From: Fibrobacter intestinalis
GTDB lineage: Bacteria > Fibrobacterota > Fibrobacteria > Fibrobacterales > Fibrobacteraceae
Assembly (NCBI RefSeq): GCF_900167415.1
Contig: NZ_FUWU01000012.1
Span: forward strand, 1 to 64,000
Direction: 5' to 3'
DNA length: 64,000 nucleotides
Every line of letters begins with the position of its first letter. Position 1 is the stretch's first letter. The notes below the pieces were generated by a model, which ran no database searches, was not told the origin of the DNA, and saw only the letters and a list, made by a program, of their open reading frames with translations. The position numbers were made by a program, and so were the translations under genes. Shown here piece after piece: positions 6,806 to 16,940 of the stretch.

Positions 6806-9800
6806 ATGAAGGCTCAAGGCTTGTACAATCCGCAGAACGAACACGATGCTTGCGGTGTCGGCTTCGTTCTCAACATGAATGGCAATCGGGAACACACTAT
6901 TGTTGAAAAAGGCGTAAAGGTTCTCTGCAATCTTCTTCACCGGGGGGCGACGGGCGCGGATGTCAATACGGGCGACGGCGCTGGTTTGCTTGTCCAGATT
7001 CCGGATAATTTTTTCAAGAAAACGCTGAAAATGAAATTGCCCGCTTTGGGGCATTATGCGGTCGGGATGCTTTTTTTGCCGCAGAATCAAGAGAAACGCG
7101 AATCCGTGCTGGATTTGCTGGAAAAAATTGCCGTCGAGGAAAATTTTAAGGTCTTGGCTTGTCGGGATGTTCCTGTTGTCGCTTCGGCGGTAGGGGATTC
7201 CGCTCGTGCGGAAATGCCTTTTATTGCGCAAGTATTTTTGCAGCCGAATCAAAATTTAACCGGCGAAGATTTGGAACGAGCCTTGCTTGTTTTGCGGAAA
7301 CGTGCCGAACACGAATCGGGTCTTTCTGCCGAAGGGGCCGACGGATTTTACATTGCCAGTTTGTCGGCTCGGACGATTGTTTACAAAGGTATGATGACGG
7401 CTCCACAAGTTCCCGTATTCTATCCGGATTTGAATGACTCGAATTTTGAAAGTGCTGTAGCGGTAGTGCATCAGCGTTATTCCACAAATACGTTTCCCAG
7501 TTGGCCTTTGGCTCAGCCTTTTCGCTTTATGGCGCACAATGGAGAAATCAATACGATTCGCGGAAACCGTAATTGGATGGCCGCACGGGAAAAGAATTTG
7601 GCGTCGCCGCTTTTTGGTGAAAATATCCAGAAGTTGACTCCTATTTTGGAAACGGGTTCGAGCGATTCAGGAAACTTGGACAATGTGTTGGAACTTTTGA
7701 CTCTTGGCGGTCGGGAAGTCGGGCATTCCATGATGATGCTCATGCCGCAGGCCTGGGGAAAAAAGCATGCGATGGGTCCGGATCTTCGCGGATTTTTTGA
7801 ATTTCATGCAGGGATTATGGAACCGTGGGATGGCCCTGCCGCTGTGGCGTTTACCGATGGCGAATGGGTTGGCGCAACTTTGGACAGAAACGGTCTTCGT
7901 CCGGCGCGCTATACGATTACAAAAAACGGGTTTATGGTTTTTGCTTCGGAAGCGGGCGTTCTCGATATTCCGGCGGAAGACGTTGCCGAAAAGGGTTCGC
8001 TCCGTCCGGGACAAATGCTTCTGGTGAATTTGGAAACGGGACGTTTTTATAAAGATCGCGAAGTGAAGACTCGCTTTGCCCGCAAGGAACCGTATCGCCG
8101 CTGGGTCAAGGAAAATCACATTGATATTCACGGCTTTTTTAATGCGGTTGGCGAAGTCGCTGTAGATGAAAGTTCTCTTTTAAAACGCCAAATGCTTTTC
8201 GGCTACACGCGAGAAGATTTGGACATTATTTTGAATGCGATGGCCTCTACCGGTGTGGAACCGATTGGTTCGATGGGTTCAGATCAGCCGCTTGCTGTGC
8301 TTTCCGAAAAACCAAAACTTCTTTACTGGTATTTCAAACAGCTTTTTGCGCAGGTGACAAATCCGCCGATTGATCCGATTCGCGAAGAATTGGTGATGAG
8401 CTTGATGACTTATCTGGGCATTCACGACAACGTACTTGCTGAAGAACCATCTCAGGCACGTCTGGTAAAATTCCGCTATCCGGTGCTTTCTAATGAAGAT
8501 TTGGGTCGTTTGCGCACGTTGAATCAAGATGATTTCAAATGCGTGACGGTGCAGATGGGATTTCCGGTTCTTTCCGATACCCTTTCTGCCGGAAAGCTTT
8601 TGGAAATGGCCCTGAACGAACTTTGCAAAAAAGTGGAAGCGTTTGTTCGCAGTGGCCATAAGATCATCATCTTGAGCGATAAGGATCTCCCCGATGAACT
8701 GTCTCCGATTCCGGCGATTCTTGCTGTGTCCGCAGTAAACCAGCATCTGTCTCGAATTGGGATTCGCACGAGTTGTGGCTTGATTTTGGAAACGGGTGAA
8801 GCTCGGGAAGTCATGCACGTGGCAAGCCTTTTGGGATTTGGCGCGACGGCGATCAACCCTTATCTCGCCTTTGAAACGATTGCGGATCTTAGTCGCACGC
8901 ACCAGTTGAACAAGCAGGTCGGTGTTACTGAGGCTATCGAGCATTACATTGATGCGATGAACAAGGGATTGAAAAAAGTGATGAGTCGCATGGGAATTTC
9001 GACTCTCCGGAGTTACCGCAATGCGCAGGTCTTTGAAATTGTAGGCCTTTCCCGCGAAGTCGTCGATAAATTCTTTACGGGAACGGCAAGCCGCGTGGGA
9101 GGAATCGGTCTGGAAGAAATTGCCAAGGAAGCATTGATGCGCTGGCGCTCGGCGATAGAAAGCAAAAGTCCGCTGCTTCCGTCCGGTGGGGAATATCGTT
9201 ATCGTAAAGACGGGGAACGACATTTGTGGACTCCCGAAGCGATTTCGAATTTACAACGCGCCGTTCGCACGGGAGACCAGAAACGGTATGATACTTATGC
9301 GGAACTCATCAACGACCAGACCGTGCACCAGAGTACTCTTCGCGGATTGTTCACGTTCAAAAAGACGGAAGCGATTCCTTTGGACGAGGTGGAACCCGCT
9401 TCGGAAATCATGAAGCGTTTTGTCACGGGCGCGATGAGTTATGGGGCGATTTCTAACGAAGCGCACGAGGCGATCGCTATTGCGATGAACCGGATTGGCG
9501 TCAAGAGCAACTGTGGCGAAGGCGGCGAAGACCCGGAACGCTATATCCCTCTTTCTAACGGGGATTCGCTTTCGAGTGCCATCAAGCAAGTGGCGAGCGG
9601 GCGTTTTGGCGTAACGGACGAATATCTGGTGAACGCCAAGGAATTGCAGATTAAAATTGCACAGGGCGCAAAACCGGGAGAAGGTGGTCAGTTGCCCGGA
9701 CATAAGGTCAGCGAGCAGATTGCGAAAGTGCGCCATTCGACTCCGGGTGTTACCTTAATCAGTCCGCCGCCGCATCACGATATTTATTCGATTGAAGATA

Positions 9801-11290
9801 TCGCGCAATTGATTTTCGATTTGAGAAATGCCAACGACAAGGCTCGTATTTCGGTAAAGCTCGTTTCGGAAGTTGGGGTCGGAACGGTCGCGGCAGGAGT
9901 TGCCAAAGCCAGAGCGGATGTGATTCTGATTTCTGGTTATGATGGAGGTACTGGAGCTTCTCCGTTGTCGTCCGTAAAGCACGTCGGTGCGCCTTGGGAA
10001 TTAGGACTTTCTGAAGCCCAGACGACGCTTGTGCTGAATAAATTACGCAACCGTGTTCGCCTTCAGGTGGACGGTCAGATGAAAACGGGTCGGGATGTGG
10101 TTATAGGAGCTCTTCTCGGTGCAGAAGAATTTGGCTTTGCAACTACGATTCTGGTGGTGCTGGGCTGTGTGATGATGCGGCATTGCCATTCGAATACTTG
10201 TCCGGTCGGCGTTGCTACGCAGGACCCGGAACTTCGCAAACGGTTCAAGGGAAAGCCCGAACACATTATTCAGTATTTGCATTTTGTCGCCGAAGAAGTT
10301 CGTCATTATATGGCTCAACTCGGTTTCCGCACATTTGACGAAATGGTTGGACGCAGCGACTTGCTGGAAATGAACCGGGCTATCGATTTTTGGAAGGCCA
10401 AAGGTTTGGACTATTCCGGCATTCTTTATCAGGCATCGACCAAGCCAGAAGAAATTCGCTGCACGCACTCGCAAGAGACGGGACTGGACGGTGCCGCGGA
10501 CTACGAAATTTTGAAGAAAGCGGAAGCCGCCATTGAAACAAAGAAATCGGTTTCGTTGTCGTTCTCCATTCGCAATACCAATCGCACGTTTGGAACCATT
10601 GTTTCCAGTCGCATTGCGCAAAAGTATGGTTACGCGGGACTTCCTGATGATACGGTTTCCATTCATTTGCAGGGTTCTGCCGGTCAGAGTTTTGGTGCGT
10701 TTGGAGCGCATGGTCTGACTTTGGAATTAGAAGGCGAAGCCAATGATTATGTAGGCAAAGGTCTTTCGGGCGCAAAGATTATTGTGCGTCCGCCAAAGAG
10801 AAGCTCTTTTGCTCCAGAAAATAACGTCATTGCGGGCAATGTGATTCTTTACGGGGCCACATCGGGCGAAGTCTATTTGAATGGTTGCGCAGGAGAACGC
10901 TTTGGCATTCGCAATAGTGGAGCGCTTGCCGTTGTGGAAGGTGTGGGCGATCATGCTTGCGAATACATGACTGGAGGACGCATCGTTGTTCTGGGTCCGA
11001 CGGGAATCAATTTTGGTGCGGGAATGAGCGGAGGCATCGCTTACGTCTATGATGAAGGCGGTCAATTTGACAGTCTTTGCAATACCGATATGATTGATTT
11101 GGATCCGTTGAATGCAGCCGACGAAAAGGAACTCAAAACACTGATTGAAAATCATGTGAAGTACACGGGAAGCCCAAAGGCCAAGAGAATTTTGGAAAAC
11201 TGGGACAGGGAATGCGAATTTTTTGTCAAGGTTTTCCCGATGGAATATCGGCGGGCTTTGGAAATGATGAACCAGCGAGAACACGGCTAA
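6806..11290 (+). CDS. gltB: Glutamate synthase (NADPH) large subunit
   Basis: 1494 residues, the usual length of the bacterial alpha chain. The short propeptide ends before C16 (DACGVGF), the amidotransferase nucleophile. The order is class II glutaminase domain (about 16-430), central domain (about 470-760), FMN-binding synthase domain (about 820-1200) and GXGXG beta-helix domain (about 1260-1450). C1121, C1127 and C1132 form the C-(5)-C-(4)-C 3Fe-4S site. With GltD it makes two glutamates from glutamine plus 2-oxoglutarate. The start has AGGAG just upstream. gltD follows after 13 bases and a sigma-54 activator comes next, so the three probably form one nitrogen-assimilation unit. Confidence 0.97.
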   Translation: MKAQGLYNPQNEHDACGVGFVLNMNGNREHTIVEKGVKVLCNLLHRGATGADVNTGDGAGLLVQIPDNFFKKTLKMKLPALGHYAVGMLFLPQNQEKRESVLDLLEKIAVEENFKVLACRDVPVVASAVGDSARAEMPFIAQVFLQPNQNLTGEDLERALLVLRKRAEHESGLSAEGADGFYIASLSARTIVYKGMMTAPQVPVFYPDLNDSNFESAVAVVHQRYSTNTFPSWPLAQPFRFMAHNGEINTIRGNRNWMAAREKNLASPLFGENIQKLTPILETGSSDSGNLDNVLELLTLGGREVGHSMMMLMPQAWGKKHAMGPDLRGFFEFHAGIMEPWDGPAAVAFTDGEWVGATLDRNGLRPARYTITKNGFMVFASEAGVLDIPAEDVAEKGSLRPGQMLLVNLETGRFYKDREVKTRFARKEPYRRWVKENHIDIHGFFNAVGEVAVDESSLLKRQMLFGYTREDLDIILNAMASTGVEPIGSMGSDQPLAVLSEKPKLLYWYFKQLFAQVTNPPIDPIREELVMSLMTYLGIHDNVLAEEPSQARLVKFRYPVLSNEDLGRLRTLNQDDFKCVTVQMGFPVLSDTLSAGKLLEMALNELCKKVEAFVRSGHKIIILSDKDLPDELSPIPAILAVSAVNQHLSRIGIRTSCGLILETGEAREVMHVASLLGFGATAINPYLAFETIADLSRTHQLNKQVGVTEAIEHYIDAMNKGLKKVMSRMGISTLRSYRNAQVFEIVGLSREVVDKFFTGTASRVGGIGLEEIAKEALMRWRSAIESKSPLLPSGGEYRYRKDGERHLWTPEAISNLQRAVRTGDQKRYDTYAELINDQTVHQSTLRGLFTFKKTEAIPLDEVEPASEIMKRFVTGAMSYGAISNEAHEAIAIAMNRIGVKSNCGEGGEDPERYIPLSNGDSLSSAIKQVASGRFGVTDEYLVNAKELQIKIAQGAKPGEGGQLPGHKVSEQIAKVRHSTPGVTLISPPPHHDIYSIEDIAQLIFDLRNANDKARISVKLVSEVGVGTVAAGVAKARADVILISGYDGGTGASPLSSVKHVGAPWELGLSEAQTTLVLNKLRNRVRLQVDGQMKTGRDVVIGALLGAEEFGFATTILVVLGCVMMRHCHSNTCPVGVATQDPELRKRFKGKPEHIIQYLHFVAEEVRHYMAQLGFRTFDEMVGRSDLLEMNRAIDFWKAKGLDYSGILYQASTKPEEIRCTHSQETGLDGAADYEILKKAEAAIETKKSVSLSFSIRNTNRTFGTIVSSRIAQKYGYAGLPDDTVSIHLQGSAGQSFGAFGAHGLTLELEGEANDYVGKGLSGAKIIVRPPKRSSFAPENNVIAGNVILYGATSGEVYLNGCAGERFGIRNSGALAVVEGVGDHACEYMTGGRIVVLGPTGINFGAGMSGGIAYVYDEGGQFDSLCNTDMIDLDPLNAADEKELKTLIENHVKYTGSPKAKRILENWDRECEFFVKVFPMEYRRALEMMNQREHG

Positions 11291-11303
11291 AAGGAGGTTG
11301 GAC

Positions 11304-12725
11304 ATGAATGCGAATAAACCATTTATGACGATTCCTCGCCGGGAAGCAGAAGAACGTCCCGTACAGGAGAGAGTCCGCGATTACAAGAAAACCGCAAAAG
11401 AGATGACTCAGGAACAGATAATGGAGCAAGCTCTGCGCTGTATGAATTGCGGAGTTCCGTTCTGTCATTCTTATGGTTGTCCTTTGCTGAATGCCATTCC
11501 GGAAATCAACCGTTCCGTTAGTCGTGGCGAATGGCGCAAGGCTCTGGATTTATTGTTGGATACAAGTCCTTTTCCTGAATTTACCGGAATAGTCTGCCCG
11601 GCTCTTTGTGAAGGTTCTTGCGTCAATGGTCAGGATGGAGATGCGGTGACGAATCGGGAAATTGAGCATCGGGTGATTGAAACCGCTTATGAAAATGGCT
11701 GGGTTCAAGCGAATATTCCGCAAATCCGAAGTGATAAAAGGGTTGCCGTTATTGGTTCTGGACCTTCGGGACTTTCCTGCGCGGAATTTTTGAATCGCGC
11801 CGGCATTCAAGTGACGGTTTACGAAAGTGCAGAACACGCTGGCGGTTTTATGCGTTACGGCATTCCGGATTTTCGCTTGCCTAAATCGGTGATAGAACGC
11901 CGCATTGCGTTGATGCGCCAAGAAGGAATCCGCTTTGAAATGAACGTGTGCGTTGGCAAGGACGTGTCTCCGGAATATCTCCTTCGCCATCATAACGCGA
12001 TTGTGCTTTGCTGCGGTTCGCGCAAGCCTCGGGATTTGAAAGTTCCGGGGCGGGACTTGTCCGGCATCCATTTTGCCGTGGACTATCTTACTCAGCAGAA
12101 CCGTATTAACGGTGGAGAAATGTTCGAATACGACGAAACAAAAAATGCAAAAGGCAAGCATGTTGTTGTTGTAGGTGGCGGGGATACGGGCGCAAACTGC
12201 ATTGGAACCGCTATTCGGCAAGGAGCTTTGGACGTAACTCAGATTGAAATTATGCCGAAAGCACCAGATACGCGTGCTTCGAACAATCCTTGGCCTGAAT
12301 GGCCTCGCATATTCAAAGAAACTCCCGCTCATCAAGAAGGCTGCAAACGGCAGTGGAATGTCAATACGTTAGAAGCCATCGGCGAAAATGGAAAGGTCAA
12401 GGCTTTGCGTTGCACGGAAATCGAATGGAAACGCGGCGAAGATGGTCGAATGTTCAATGTGCCAAAGCCGAATGGAAACTTTACTCTTCCCGCCGATTTG
12501 GTTCTGCTTGCCATGGGATTCGTCGGTCACGATATTCCAGATATTGTAAATGCATTTAAATTAAGAGCGGATGAACGCGGACGCATTTTTCGAGACGAAT
12601 CGGGAATGACATCGGTAAAAGGTGTTTACATCGCTGGAGATTGCGCTACTGGGCAATCTTTGGTTGTGCGGGCGATTGCAGATGGAAAACGCGTGGCAAA
12701 AGGCATTGTTCAAGCGCTTCTATAA
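11304..12725 (+). CDS. gltD: Glutamate synthase small subunit
   Basis: 473 residues from the ATG at 11304. AAGGAGG (11291-11297) sits six bases upstream, so an in-frame TTG at 11298 is disregarded. The N-terminal iron-sulfur cysteines are in CMNCGVPFC and SYGC. The FAD fold starts with VIGSGPSGLSCAEF and the NADPH fold with VVGGGDTGANC. The C-terminal GVYIAGDCATG closes the flavin site. It passes electrons from NADPH through FAD and 4Fe-4S clusters to the FMN of GltB. It is tightly coupled to gltB upstream and to the NifA-like regulator 15 bases downstream. Confidence 0.96.
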   Translation: MNANKPFMTIPRREAEERPVQERVRDYKKTAKEMTQEQIMEQALRCMNCGVPFCHSYGCPLLNAIPEINRSVSRGEWRKALDLLLDTSPFPEFTGIVCPALCEGSCVNGQDGDAVTNREIEHRVIETAYENGWVQANIPQIRSDKRVAVIGSGPSGLSCAEFLNRAGIQVTVYESAEHAGGFMRYGIPDFRLPKSVIERRIALMRQEGIRFEMNVCVGKDVSPEYLLRHHNAIVLCCGSRKPRDLKVPGRDLSGIHFAVDYLTQQNRINGGEMFEYDETKNAKGKHVVVVGGGDTGANCIGTAIRQGALDVTQIEIMPKAPDTRASNNPWPEWPRIFKETPAHQEGCKRQWNVNTLEAIGENGKVKALRCTEIEWKRGEDGRMFNVPKPNGNFTLPADLVLLAMGFVGHDIPDIVNAFKLRADERGRIFRDESGMTSVKGVYIAGDCATGQSLVVRAIADGKRVAKGIVQALL

Positions 12726-12740
12726 AAACGGAATGGATAT

Positions 12741-14270
12741 ATGGCGATAAAAGACGATCAAAAGATAAAGGAACTGGAACTGCTTTATCGGGTGGGCCAG
12801 ATCCTTGATGAAAGCATGGATATGCGAAATGTCTTGCGACCGGTGATGAACACTCTCGGCGAACACATGGGTTTTAAACATGCTACGGTAACTCTTTACA
12901 ATCGACAGACGGGTGAAATCTCCATTGAGCTTGCGACTGGGCTTTCTCCGCTGCAAACGAAAAAAGGACGTTACAAGGTTGGTGAAGGAATTACAGGAAA
13001 AGTCGTAGAAACCGGCAAGCCTATTGTTGTGCCGGATGTGACGAAGGATCCGAATTTTTTGGATCGCACGGGTCGCGGAAAAGTCTCGGGAAAGGCCTTC
13101 ATCTGCGTGCCAATCGCCATTGAAAAGGAAGTTGTCGGCGCTTTGAGTGTCGATGAATTTAATTCTTCCGCAGACCAGCTAGATGATGATCTGCGTCTGT
13201 TGGAAATCATTGCGATGATGATTGCTTCTGCTGTCAAGTTGCGTCGTCAAGCAGAAGAAGAAACGGAAATTCTTCAGGCGGAAAATGAGCGGCTTCGTTC
13301 GGAATTGAAAGATCGTTTTCGTCCGTCGAACATTGTGGGCAATTCTCGGGAAATGCAAATTGTCTATGACCAGATCGCTCGAGTTGCCAAAAGCCCTTCG
13401 ACGGTATTGATTCTCGGTGAAACAGGGACGGGTAAAGAGTTGGTCGCCCAGGCGATTCACTACAACTCCGATCGAGCCAACCGTCCTTTTGTCCGCGTTC
13501 ATTGCGCAGCACTTCCAGAAAATATCATTGAAAGCGAATTGTTCGGACATGAAAAAGGGGCTTTTACCGGAGCGATTTCCGAGCATAAAGGCCGTTTTGA
13601 AATGGCGGATGGCGGAACGATTTTTCTCGATGAAATTGGGGAAATTTCGCCAACGCTTCAGGTGAAACTTCTCCGTGTCTTGCAGGAACATGAATTTGAA
13701 CGCGTCGGCGGAAATAAAACGATTCATGTGAATATCCGCGTGATTGCGGCGACCAACAAGGATTTGCTGCAAATGGTTCGCGATGGAAAATTCCGGGAAG
13801 ACCTGTATTATCGTCTGCACATTTTCCCGATTTACGTCCCGCCTCTGCGCAAACGGAAAAGCGACATCGTTCTTCTAGCGGATCATTTCTTGGATCGTTA
13901 TAATAAGATTCTGGGCAAGGAAATCCGTCGCCTTTCGACGGGAACGATTGATATGCTGATGAGCTACCACTGGGCGGGAAATGTTCGTGAATTGGAAAAT
14001 TGCATTGAGCGAGCCGTTCTTGTTGCCGAAGGGAATGTGATATATCCGCATCATTTGCCTTCGACATTGCAGACAGCGGAATCCACGGGTGCTCCGATTC
14101 GTGGCGACTTGAAAAGCATGGTCGAGACGTATGAACGCGATATCATTTGCGACGCTCTCAAAAGTGCCAAAGGCAAGGTCGCACCGGCGGCAAGAGCTCT
14201 GGCGACGACGCAGCGTATTTTGGGTTATAAAATCAAAATGTTGGGCATCAACCCGAAAAGATTTGCCTGA
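12741..14270 (+). CDS. NifA-type sigma-54-dependent transcriptional activator
   Basis: 509 residues. The GAF sensor domain covers about 20-165, followed by a coiled linker (about 168-192). The AAA+ domain has Walker A GETGTGKE (226-233), the sigma-54 contact loop GAFTGA (273-278), Walker B FLDE (295-298) and the [10 protein letters not shown] sensor region. The C-terminal Fis-type helix-turn-helix is at about 463-505 ([20 protein letters not shown]). The domain order is that of NifA, not of NtrC, because there is no receiver domain. It is placed directly after gltBD, so control of nitrogen assimilation is likely. A strong -24/-12 promoter at 48863 is a candidate target. The ligand of the GAF domain is unknown. 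Confidence 0.9.
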   Translation: MAIKDDQKIKELELLYRVGQILDESMDMRNVLRPVMNTLGEHMGFKHATVTLYNRQTGEISIELATGLSPLQTKKGRYKVGEGITGKVVETGKPIVVPDVTKDPNFLDRTGRGKVSGKAFICVPIAIEKEVVGALSVDEFNSSADQLDDDLRLLEIIAMMIASAVKLRRQAEEETEILQAENERLRSELKDRFRPSNIVGNSREMQIVYDQIARVAKSPSTVLILGETGTGKELVAQAIHYNSDRANRPFVRVHCAALPENIIESELFGHEKGAFTGAISEHKGRFEMADGGTIFLDEIGEISPTLQVKLLRVLQEHEFERVGGNKTIHVNIRVIAATNKDLLQMVRDGKFREDLYYRLHIFPIYVPPLRKRKSDIVLLADHFLDRYNKILGKEIRRLSTGTIDMLMSYHWAGNVRELENCIERAVLVAEGNVIYPHHLPSTLQTAESTGAPIRGDLKSMVETYERDIICDALKSAKGKVAPAARALATTQRILGYKIKMLGINPKRFA

Positions 14271-14385
14271 TTTTTGCTCAGCGGTTTTTGTGAAACTTGC
14301 TTTGTGAAAATCTGGGCAAAGCGGTACAATTCATATACGCCGATAATTTGTATATTTGCTCTGGTTTAGCGCAAATAGGAATTGT
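14271..14385. other. Gap between the regulator and bioF
   Basis: A TATATT hexamer (14351-14356) could be a -10 element for bioF, but no convincing -35 lies 16-18 bases before it. No terminator is evident. Confidence 0.3.
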
Positions 14386-15498
14386 ATGCTGGATTTGAAA
14401 AAGGCGAAGTCGGCAGGCTCTTATCGCGAGTTCAAACAGACCGCTTCATTTGAAAAATATATTCGATTTGAATCGCAAACGCTTTTGAATCTTGCGAGTA
14501 ATGATTATTTGGGAATTGCGACAAGTCGAAATTTACGCGATGAATTTTTGGATACGGTCAAAGCGATGGATGTTTTTTTTGGTTCGGGCGCAAGTCGTTT
14601 GGTTTACAATTCCAGCGAGGCCTTTTATAATCTTGAAAACTGGTTTGAATCTCGTTTCCAGAAAAAAGCTCTGATTTTTAATTCGGGTTATTCGGCAAAT
14701 TTGGGAATCATTTCGGCATTGGCCGACCCTAAAACGCTTTTTATTGCCGACAAACTCATTCATGCCAGCATGATAGATGCGCTTCAGCTGTCGCGGGCCA
14801 ATTTTAAACGGTTTGCGCACAATAATATAGAAGCTCTTTCCCGATTGTTGGAATTGCACCATTCGGAATACGAAACGATTATCGTGCTGACCGAAGCGGT
14901 TTTTAGCATGGATGGCGATTTTGCGGATTTGCCCGCGATGATTGCTTTGAAAAAGAAATATCCGAATGTTAAATTGTATGTAGATGAAGCGCATTCGTTT
15001 TTCGCTTTGCATGAGTTGGGACTTTCTCGCGCATTAAATCTCGATGCAGATGTGGATTTTATTCTTGTTACGCTTTCCAAGGCACTTGGCGGTTCTGGAG
15101 CGGTATTTCTTTGCAACGATGAAATTCGGCAGATTCTTATCAATTCGGCGCGAAGCCTCATCTTTTCGACGGCGATTCCCAGCATTGATGTCGCTTGGAC
15201 GCATTTTGTCCTTTCCAAAGATTTTTCTGCACGTCGGCAAATTTTACACGATTCGATTCGTTTTTTGGAATTGAGCGATTCGCAAATCTGTCCTTTCATT
15301 GTGGGCGAAAATGAAGATGCGCTCTTGCTTTCTCGAAAGTTGCTGCAACAAGGCTTTTTTGTTCCCGCGATTCGTCCTCCTACGGTTCCCTTGCACACTG
15401 CGCGTTTACGAATCAGTTTGCGTGGCGATATCACGCCAGAGGAGCTGGCTTATTTAAAGGAAATTCTCGATGCGTATAAAGCAGCTCACGCCGGATAG
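14386..15498 (+). CDS. bioF: 8-amino-7-oxononanoate synthase
   Basis: 370 residues of the fold-type I PLP alpha-oxoamine synthase family. Visible elements are the glycine-rich FFGSGASRLVYN, DKLIHASMIDAL, the aspartate in YVDEAHSFF and the PLP lysine in VTLSKALGG. It condenses pimeloyl-ACP (or -CoA) with alanine to make KAPA for biotin. The ATG at 14386 with AGGA upstream is preferred over an in-frame TTG at 14356. Glycine C-acetyltransferases look similar, but the overlap with bioG and bioC settles the assignment. It overlaps bioG by 29 bases. Confidence 0.9.
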   Translation: MLDLKKAKSAGSYREFKQTASFEKYIRFESQTLLNLASNDYLGIATSRNLRDEFLDTVKAMDVFFGSGASRLVYNSSEAFYNLENWFESRFQKKALIFNSGYSANLGIISALADPKTLFIADKLIHASMIDALQLSRANFKRFAHNNIEALSRLLELHHSEYETIIVLTEAVFSMDGDFADLPAMIALKKKYPNVKLYVDEAHSFFALHELGLSRALNLDADVDFILVTLSKALGGSGAVFLCNDEIRQILINSARSLIFSTAIPSIDVAWTHFVLSKDFSARRQILHDSIRFLELSDSQICPFIVGENEDALLLSRKLLQQGFFVPAIRPPTVPLHTARLRISLRGDITPEELAYLKEILDAYKAAHAG

Positions 15499-16102
15499 AG
15501 AAAATCGTCCACTCGCCTTGATTTTTTTAGGCTACGCTTTTACTCCGGAATGTCTTTCCTCTGTGGATTTTGGAAATTATGATGTCTCTGTCGTTTATGA
15601 TTATCAAACTTTAGAATTTGAAGATCTGATGGCGTGGGAAAAAATTCAGAATTCAAAAAGAGAAATTTTTTTGATCGCTTGGTCTATGGGTGTTTGGGCG
15701 GCAAATCGTTTTGCTTCTGGCTTGGAATTTCAAAAAGCGGTTGCGATCAACGGAACGCCTTTTGGCATTCATGAAAATTTTGGGATTCCGCCGGAGACAT
15801 TTCAAAATTCCATCGAACATTTTGATTTTGAATTGTTTAAAAAGTGGTGTTTTTTGAATGATAGGGCGCAGGCCCATTTTGCGTTTTCTGATCATCCGAA
15901 AATCGAATTGCAAACTTTATTCAAAGCCTCCAAAAATGTGGCGCAAAATCGAATTCGCTGGACAAAAGCGATTGTTTCCAAAAAGGATGTCGTTTTTCCT
16001 CCCAAGGCAAGTTCCTGTTTTGAATGTCCTATGCAGACCATTCTTGCACCGCATTTCCCATTTTTTAAAATGAATTCGCTGGAGGACATTTTTGCGATTT
16101 GA
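15470..16102 (+). CDS. bioG: Pimeloyl-ACP methyl ester esterase, BioG type
   Basis: A 210-residue alpha/beta-hydrolase of the BioG (DUF452) family. The nucleophile is S72 in AWSMGVW, and the late histidine is likely in the LAPHFPFF segment. It removes the methyl ester put on by BioC and so releases pimeloyl-ACP for BioF. BioG replaces the E. coli BioH in several lineages. The gene starts inside the end of bioF and its stop overlaps the start of bioC, so the three are translationally coupled. Confidence 0.85.
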   Translation: MRIKQLTPDRENRPLALIFLGYAFTPECLSSVDFGNYDVSVVYDYQTLEFEDLMAWEKIQNSKREIFLIAWSMGVWAANRFASGLEFQKAVAINGTPFGIHENFGIPPETFQNSIEHFDFELFKKWCFLNDRAQAHFAFSDHPKIELQTLFKASKNVAQNRIRWTKAIVSKKDVVFPPKASSCFECPMQTILAPHFPFFKMNSLEDIFAI

Positions 16103-16775
16103 ATCCGCAAAAAATTATGACGAGTTTGCGGTAGCGCAAAAACAAGCTGCTCGGGATTTGTATCATGCGCTTTTTCAATATGTAAAACGAGCTGACCGCA
16201 TTTACGAAATTGGCTGTGGCTCGGGAATTTTTACTCATTACCTTCTTCGCCATTTCGCTTTTCGTCAATTGTTCCTGAACGACCTCTACCGCTGCCCTTT
16301 GATGGAGCGTTATCCCTCGCAAATCGGAGATGTTTGTGAACAGGAAATTCCCTCAAATTTGGATTTGGTCGTTTCCAGTTCTGTTTTCCAGTGGATTATC
16401 CCTTTGGAAGAACTTTTCAAAAAAATCGCTGCTGCTTTGAAACCGAATGGATTTTTTGCTTTTTCAATGTTTGTCGCCGGGACGCTTTGGGAATTGGAAT
16501 CGTTTACGCATCAGGGTTTGCCGTATAAAACGCCACAGCAAATAAAAGAAATTTTGGCCCGCCATTTCGATATTGTTGAAGGGAAAGAAAATTTTTGTAT
16601 GCTCTCTTTTCCGGATTGTTTCGCTCTTCTCCATAGCTTGAAGCAAACCGGAGTGAATAATTTGCAAGGAGATTTTCGGCTGACAAAAACTTCTTATCGA
16701 AAATTGGATGAATCGTTTGATGGCAAATATGAACTGACATATCGCTATGGGGTATTTGTTGTTCGGAAAAAGTAA
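16092..16775 (+). CDS. bioC: Malonyl-ACP O-methyltransferase
   Basis: 227 residues. Starts with TTG at 16092; GGAGG (16081-16085) is exactly six bases upstream and the protein start RFESAKNYDEFAVAQ matches the BioC N-terminus, so the rare start is well supported. SAM motif I is YEIGCGSGIFTHYLL. BioC methylates malonyl-ACP so that fatty-acid synthesis can build a disguised pimeloyl chain, which BioG unmasks. The start codon lies within the end of bioG. bioA, bioB and bioD are not in this window; birA is about 30 kb away. Confidence 0.88.
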   Translation: MRFESAKNYDEFAVAQKQAARDLYHALFQYVKRADRIYEIGCGSGIFTHYLLRHFAFRQLFLNDLYRCPLMERYPSQIGDVCEQEIPSNLDLVVSSSVFQWIIPLEELFKKIAAALKPNGFFAFSMFVAGTLWELESFTHQGLPYKTPQQIKEILARHFDIVEGKENFCMLSFPDCFALLHSLKQTGVNNLQGDFRLTKTSYRKLDESFDGKYELTYRYGVFVVRKK

Positions 16776-16842
16776 GGATTTGCAAAATAGACTTTGGCAA
16801 TCGTTCAAAATGTCTGCACGAGAAATTTAAGGATTTTACTTC

Positions 16843-16862
16843 AAAAGAACGTTTCTTTTTGG
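16843..16862 (+). terminator. Weak AT-rich hairpin after bioC
   Basis: AAAAGAA (16843-16849) and TTCTTTT (16853-16859) pair around CGT and run into T residues. The stem is AT-rich, so it may be only a weak terminator of the biotin operon, lying before tyrS. Confidence 0.35.
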
Positions 16863-16940
16863 ATTGTCTATTTCACCCACTTCTGCCTTTTACTCAGATT
16901 TTGTATATTGTAGAGAACCATTTTATAAAAGGATTTTTTT

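Noticed and set aside
8279-9223. 314-codon minus-strand frame, with others like it across gltB
   Set aside because: Antisense to the well-supported gltB; the low-complexity Arg/His/Phe-rich translation is typical of antisense shadow frames.
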